This document shows, in pieces, positions 24,617 through 28,137 of a DNA stretch of 28,137 bases. Origin of the DNA: an uncultured Campylobacter sp. (GTDB lineage: Bacteria; Campylobacterota; Campylobacteria; Campylobacterales; Campylobacteraceae); the NCBI RefSeq assembly GCF_937981295.1, contig NZ_CALJPC010000101.1, forward strand, positions 1-28,137, written 5' to 3'. Made by a program: the position numbers and the translations under genes. The notes below the pieces were generated by a model. It was not told where the DNA came from. It ran no database searches and worked only from the letters and a program-made list of their open reading frames with translations. Each line of letters opens with the position of its first letter. The first letter of the stretch is position 1.

Positions 24617-25004
24617 TAATTATTATTTTTATAAATCATAATTAGATCCTCGGTCGTAAAAGGCTTTAGAATATAGCCCCGTCCACGCCGATGGATATCG
24701 CTTTAGTGAAAAATTTAGACTCGTCATGGGCTGAGAAGATGACCGTTTTTACCAAAGGATCGATCTGCTTGATCCGCTCTATCATTTCAAGCCCGTTAAT
24801 GCCCGGCATATTGATATCGGTAAAAACAATACCTACTTTGCTTGCTTTAAATTTCTCGATACCTTCTCGCGCATCACCGCAGTCGATAACTTGATGAAAG
24901 AATAGTTTTAAAATTTTCGCGGTCTGCCGCCTTACCTTATTATCGTCCTCGACATATAGGGCGCGCATACTGCGAGTTTGAGCTTGTATTTCGTTTATAT
25001 CCAT
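24601..25004 (-). pseudogene. CheY-like response regulator receiver, frameshifted before the KPF motif
   Basis: The intact part is 112 residues: acidic pair in YVEDDNKVRRQ (near residue 17), the phospho-acceptor Asp in VFTDINMPGING (near 62), and the switch Ser in VIFSAHDE (near 89). The frame ends GVDGAIF at TAA 24666. In another frame the missing family tail follows directly: GYILKPFTTEDLIMIYKN, with TAG at 24603-24601. The break is at a GGGG run (24680-24677). The receiver thus lacks its conserved Lys unless the frame is restored. The start is supported by an AGGAGGGG box. No output domain and no neighbouring kinase are seen. It may be a true pseudogene or a sequencing error. Confidence 0.75.
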
Positions 25005-25112
25005 AATGCAGCCCCTCCTCTTTAAATTTGTCCGTTATCGCACCGTTATTGCAAATTTTATTCTGCTCGCCGCGATCGCGCTTTGAGCTTTAAATTTTAA
25101 ATCGAAATGTTT

Positions 25113-26027
25113 CTATTCCACCTGCCCGAGCTTTTTGAGATAGGCAAAAATTTTAGCGATCTCGATCATTTTATTTAGGCTTTCGAGCAGTTTTGCGCTT
25201 TGCGAGCTCGGCGCGGATTTGAAAATTTCGCTATTTTCAACGCCGATTACGAGGCTGTTTTCACCCAGATAAAGCTCAGTTTTGCCGAACAAATTTACGG
25301 TGATCGTCTGCATGTTTTCTAAAATTTTTTTGTTTTGCAAAAATGCGGCAGCAGCGGGATTGTTGAGATATACGTCAAACGACGCGCTTAGATGCGGGCT
25401 GTCTTTAAGCAGCTTAAGATCCGACGCGCCGAAGATAAACTCTCCGCGCGGTACGACTAAAATTTTGCTATCGAAAGTCTCGCTAAAATCGAATTTTGCA
25501 AAAAGCCCGTCGAAAATCGCCGTATCATCCTTTTTTTTGAGATGCAGAATTTTATCCAGCTCAAATACCCGATTTTCTCTGTTTTTATCGAAATCGCGAC
25601 TTAGGCAGATGTCGCCGATTTTTATGCCAAATTCGGGCGTCTTGCCCACTATAGCGTGCTTGCAAGTGCATAGATTTGCCTCTTTACGGAGCGGATTTTT
25701 GTAAATTTCATCGAGTAAAAACGCGCCGAAAGGCTGAAAGGTAAGGCGCAGCTCCTTTGCGATCCAAAGCAAAAATTCGTTTTTAAAAGCCTCTTCACTG
25801 AGCGCTTCAAATTTACGCGAAATACGCACGGCTAGGTATTTGTAAGCAGGATAAGCAAGAGCTAGCAGTACCAATAAAAACAGGAACGAGAAATCTCCGA
25901 AATCCTTGCGCATAGCAATAAACAGCGCCAGTACTACCACTGCTACACCGCCGCGCGCCTTCCAAAGCGCCACATTGCGTGCTCCATCTAGTTTTTGCTT
26001 TTTTAATTCGTAAGAAACAAGGCTCAT
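25113..26027 (-). CDS. DUF3137-like membrane protein
   Basis: This 304-aa protein has a basic N-terminal cytoplasmic stretch (1-24), two hydrophobic segments at about residues 25-41 and 47-65, and a long soluble domain. That is the plan of DUF3137-family proteins and of the partial gene at the left edge. Within the soluble part, FDSKILVVPRGEFIFGASDL near 193 and LYLGENSLVIGVENSEIF near 255 correspond to the family's conserved strands. The function is unknown. The ATG follows ACGGGGA, and a TATAAT lies at 26063-26058. It is 108 bp upstream of the receiver gene on the same strand, so co-transcription is possible. The family call is moderate. Confidence 0.65.
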   Translation of the reverse strand: MSLVSYELKKQKLDGARNVALWKARGGVAVVVLALFIAMRKDFGDFSFLFLLVLLALAYPAYKYLAVRISRKFEALSEEAFKNEFLLWIAKELRLTFQPFGAFLLDEIYKNPLRKEANLCTCKHAIVGKTPEFGIKIGDICLSRDFDKNRENRVFELDKILHLKKKDDTAIFDGLFAKFDFSETFDSKILVVPRGEFIFGASDLKLLKDSPHLSASFDVYLNNPAAAAFLQNKKILENMQTITVNLFGKTELYLGENSLVIGVENSEIFKSAPSSQSAKLLESLNKMIEIAKIFAYLKKLGQVE

Positions 26028-26057
26028 CGCTATCCCCGTGAGTGAAATTTGACGCTC

Positions 26058-26063
26058 ATTATA
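26058..26063 (-). promoter_or_regulatory. -10 box of the DUF3137-like gene
   Basis: Minus-strand CGCTATAATGAG contains TATAAT about 31 bp before the ATG. Confidence 0.5.
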
Positions 26064-26126
26064 GCGAAAAATGGGATTAAATCAAGCCATATGATAAGCG
26101 CGTTGCTATTTATAAGGCGGGTTTTT

Positions 26127-26348
26127 TCATAATAGCTCAAAAGCATATAAATCGCCGCCTTTTTCTCTGCATTTTACAATATCGCCGTATTTGAATTCTA
26201 AAATTTCATCCAGTTCGGATTCAAAATTCGTCGTATCGGTAATTTTAAAAATATATTGCGCGATTTGAACAGCCTTTACCGGGCGCCATACATCGATATC
26301 TTCATTCAAAATTTTTATAAAAATTTTTTTATCGATCGCGTTCGCCAT
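26127..26348 (-). CDS. Small WRPV-type hypothetical protein, immunity-cluster member
   Basis: This 73-aa soluble protein has VWRPVKAVQIAQYIFKI (near residue 20) and LEFKYGDIVKCRE (near 49). Small proteins with the plan 'D-x-W-R-P-V-x-A ... Y-x-I ... E-F-x-x-G-D-x-V-x-C' are common as accessory genes near polymorphic toxin and Rhs loci, where an immunity or accessory role is suspected. A GAAAGG box precedes the ATG. It lies 19 bp after the 205-aa gene and is the last of a minus-strand cluster. No catalytic residues are evident. Confidence 0.7.
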   Translation of the reverse strand: MANAIDKKIFIKILNEDIDVWRPVKAVQIAQYIFKITDTTNFESELDEILEFKYGDIVKCREKGGDLYAFELL

Positions 26349-26367
26349 ATTAAACCTTTCTACCCGG

Positions 26368-26985
26368 TTATCTAAAATTCTTTCTGCCTAGCCACAATTT
26401 AAGATATTTTAATACGGGTCTTAAATAATCATTTGTAAAGTTGGCTTTAAAGGTGCTCGCGTCTGATTCTATCAAATACCAGCTATATCCGTCATCCTTT
26501 AAAATATTCATTTTGCGATGTTTGGCCTCAGCGTTTGCGTCAGATATCTCTATATCCAGTACTTTATTTGCAATATTCATTTGCACCGATAGATTAGGGC
26601 TTAGATCATATATGAAACGGTTAAAATCTTTGATGATATGGGTATTATATACGTCATCGATCATCTCGGCTCTTCTCTTCTGAAAAATTTTCTTCTCTAT
26701 TGGGTCTCCATCAAAAAGCTTTTCATAATGATCTGCGTCTGCTATAAGCTCTTCGTAAGATGCGGTAAAATATTTCCCATACATTCCGAATTTCCAATTT
26801 GTAGGTATCGTCTCATCGATTACTTGAAAATATTTGCTATTAAATCGATACCAATCTCTATCATCTTCAAGTGGCAATATGCAATAATAAACCTGTCCCT
26901 CTTCATATTGGATACCATGAACAAAATAGGTTCTGTTTAATCCCAAATGCCCTTGTCTATCTTCTTTTATACATTTTACAATCAT
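26368..26985 (-). CDS. Hypothetical protein, 205 aa, immunity-cluster member
   Basis: This acidic soluble protein has no signal peptide or membrane segment. The N-terminal 55 residues (MIVKCIKEDRQGHLGLNRTY through WYRFNSKYFQVID) look like a small SH3-like beta domain that recurs at the start of phage and immunity-type proteins. The rest is mixed helical, with LFDGDPIEKKIFQKRRAEMI near 90. I do not recognise the remainder. An AAGGA box nine bases upstream supports the start. Composition is AT-rich like its neighbours. The gene is spaced tightly with the 73-aa gene downstream, as in an operon. Confidence 0.7.
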   Translation of the reverse strand: MIVKCIKEDRQGHLGLNRTYFVHGIQYEEGQVYYCILPLEDDRDWYRFNSKYFQVIDETIPTNWKFGMYGKYFTASYEELIADADHYEKLFDGDPIEKKIFQKRRAEMIDDVYNTHIIKDFNRFIYDLSPNLSVQMNIANKVLDIEISDANAEAKHRKMNILKDDGYSWYLIESDASTFKANFTNDYLRPVLKYLKLWLGRKNFR

Positions 26986-26987
26986 TT

Positions 26988-27083
26988 TTAATCGTCCTTA
27001 AATTTGAAATCGTCTACGGCTTCTATGATGGGCTACCCGTCTTTATCGCCTATTATACTATTTTTAACAAGTTCTGTAAAAAA
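26988..27083 (-). pseudogene. In-frame coding-like remnant after the 142-aa gene
   Basis: Directly after the TAA at 27086-27084 the same frame continues with protein-like sequence FFTELVKNSIIGDKDG, a TAG at 27035-27033, then PIIEAVDDFKFKDD and TAA at 26990-26988. It looks like the C-terminal tail of a related protein. Either the 142-aa gene has been shortened by stop mutations, or this is the stub of a lost neighbour. Confidence 0.3.
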
Positions 27084-27509
27084 TTATTTGTTTTTGGATT
27101 TGTTGATTGCCTCTTTTATAGCATTAAAGGATAATTTTAAATTATTTAAATTGCCGTCTATAATGCAAAAACCGTTTTTCTCACACAATGATATTATGCC
27201 CCTTAATACCGCTTCATACTCGGATCTAAAATCGATACGAAACGTAACGGACTCTATTATATTATTAGCATCAAAAAATACCTCTAAGCGATTGCCGTTT
27301 TCGCTTCCATATAGATCCATTTCGTTAGACCAAGATTTTTCGGGCTTTAATAGGCGCGAAATTTCAAAAAATATCTCTTTTTTGATCTTTGCCTTTTTCC
27401 AATACTTATCGTCTTCAAAGAGCTTTATATCGCTATATTGCGGATCGTATTGCAGATCGTAGGCATCGCTTTTAGGCAGAATAAAAAACTCACATTGCCA
27501 AATTGCCAT
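27084..27509 (-). CDS. Hypothetical immunity-like protein beginning MAIWQCEFFI
   Basis: This is a soluble protein of about 141 aa. The start ATG at 27509 follows GAGGAAGGAAG; a TTG at 27524 is the only longer option. It has the layout of a family often seen beside polymorphic toxins: MAIWQCEFFILPK at the start, a Trp-Ser-x-E motif (KSWSNEMDLYG near 58), then VTFRIDFRSEY near 88 and a terminal segment with ISLCEKNGFCIIDG. The immunity assignment rests on resemblance and on the cluster, not on a search. There are 34 bp between it and the upstream DUF3885-like gene, so they are probably co-transcribed. Confidence 0.7.
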   Translation of the reverse strand: MAIWQCEFFILPKSDAYDLQYDPQYSDIKLFEDDKYWKKAKIKKEIFFEISRLLKPEKSWSNEMDLYGSENGNRLEVFFDANNIIESVTFRIDFRSEYEAVLRGIISLCEKNGFCIIDGNLNNLKLSFNAIKEAINKSKNK

Positions 27510-27543
27510 ATCTTCCTTCCTCAAATATTTTCATTATAAAATT

Positions 27544-28020
27544 TTAAAAGTAATACACATAGCAGCCTCGATCATCGTATATATCAAATAAAATCGAAAA
27601 TTTCTCTTTATTGTTTGCGGCTAATTGAACTCTGATATTCAAAGATGGCTCTTTTGCCAGCTCAAAATTAAAATGGCGCAGCAGTATGGACCTCAAAAAA
27701 TTTGGATCAAGCATCTTTTCTTTTATAAAGATAACGCCCGCTCTGGCGCCGTTTTTATAGGGTCTAGCTTTTGTGTATCGCCCCTTCATATTTTTAAGAA
27801 GATACTCCTCTATTTTCTCATCTCTTTCCCAAAAAAGAATTTTATAAACTACGCTATCTAAGTGGCTTGCTTTTGAAATTAGAAACATAATTAATCTAAT
27901 TTTAGCCTCGACATCGATATTTTCAAAATCTATTCTTGATCTGGCTACGCCTCTTTTATTTCTACTTATTTTTCTAAATTCTATATCGAAATTAGTTGGG
28001 TCTATAATACTTTTTATCAT
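27544..28020 (-). CDS. DUF3885-like hypothetical protein, immunity-cluster member
   Basis: This is a 158-aa soluble protein. ATG 28020 is preferred over GTG 28029 because GAAGGG sits eight bases before it. The C-terminal part LRHFNFELAKEPSLNIRVQL, followed by FSILFDIYDDRGCYVYYF, resembles the C-terminal motif of DUF3885 proteins (D-F ... P ... Y-D-D-R-G). Those proteins frequently accompany Rhs and other polymorphic toxin genes. The N-terminal half is basic and Ile-rich with no clear motif. Its ATG overlaps the TGA of a 26-codon frame upstream, suggesting coupling to something to the right. Confidence 0.65.
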   Translation of the reverse strand: MIKSIIDPTNFDIEFRKISRNKRGVARSRIDFENIDVEAKIRLIMFLISKASHLDSVVYKILFWERDEKIEEYLLKNMKGRYTKARPYKNGARAGVIFIKEKMLDPNFLRSILLRHFNFELAKEPSLNIRVQLAANNKEKFSILFDIYDDRGCYVYYF

Positions 28021-28097
28021 TGCCGCCACCCTTCAAAGCCCTTTTGCTGCGTGATACTATACAAGCTCGCTTTAAAATCCTTATCTACTTTTTCCAT
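28017..28097 (-). CDS. Possible 26-aa peptide overlapping the DUF3885-like gene
   Basis: The frame MEKVDKDFKASLYSITQQKG plus FEGWRQ ends at a TGA interleaved with the next ATG (ATGA). A TAA in frame directly precedes its ATG, and no ribosome-binding site is visible. It may be a coupled leader, or the remaining tail of a larger gene whose frame is broken to the right. Confidence 0.25.
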   Translation of the reverse strand: MEKVDKDFKASLYSITQQKGFEGWRQ

Positions 28098-28137
28098 TTA
28101 AATTTTAATTTCTTTCGCTTTATTTTTATAAAATTTT

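Noticed and set aside
24677..24680. Poly-G phase-variable tract in the receiver gene
   Set aside because: Four G's is too short for the hypermutable tracts (usually eight or more) known in Campylobacter; a simple indel or sequencing error is more likely.
27004..27462. 152-codon plus-strand frame
   Set aside because: It is antisense to the MAIWQ-type immunity-like gene, which has a strong ribosome-binding site and family resemblance; the plus frame is Ser/Phe/Leu-rich.

Overview
This window looks like a chromosomal segment of a Campylobacter species or close relative (Campylobacterota). It is dense with AAATTT/TAAAATTTT words and has short 5' leaders with TATAAT-like -10 boxes. Its dxr, pyrG, recJ, ilvD, leuC and nrdA products are of the compact type usual in that group. 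The housekeeping DNA is moderately GC-rich, which suggests one of the higher-GC oral or human-associated species rather than C. jejuni. That placement is inference, because no 16S rRNA or other marker is present.

Left part (1-5894): a DUF3137-like membrane protein runs off the left edge on the minus strand. It is followed by cdsA-dxr (phospholipid and isoprenoid precursors, overlapping genes) and a nitroreductase-NFACT pair, all on the minus strand. leuC runs divergently on the plus strand. Downstream of leuC lie a frameshifted remnant of a YeeE/YedE-type sulfur-transport membrane protein and a second unrecognised remnant. Then comes a strikingly AT-rich 527-aa membrane protein gene (protein A) and ilvD, both on the minus strand.

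Middle part (9674-14971): a translationally coupled plus-strand operon encodes a Tat-exported substrate-binding protein, an ABC permease, an ABC ATPase and an NnrS-family membrane protein. The NnrS protein carries an unusual N-terminal extension of about 383 residues. The extension contains six 48-bp/16-residue Cys-containing repeats followed by a Ser/Asn/Gln-rich repetitive zone. A cupin gene follows. After a stretch of about 400 bp without a gene come recJ and pyrG (minus, overlapping).

Right part (18600-28137): a DUF945-like protein and nrdA lie on the plus strand. Then comes a second AT-rich membrane protein (protein B), which is split into two frames exactly at a canonical A_AAA_AAA slippery heptamer. 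A CheY-like receiver has lost its conserved KPF segment to another frame, and a second DUF3137-like protein follows. Finally there is a minus-strand cluster of small AT-rich genes that resembles the immunity-gene arrays near polymorphic toxins; a toxin, if any, would lie beyond the right edge.

The most unusual items are the NnrS extension and its ABC partner operon, the A/B pair of AT-rich membrane proteins with the slippery site in B, and the immunity-like cluster. No tRNA, rRNA, CRISPR array, transposase or integrase was seen.
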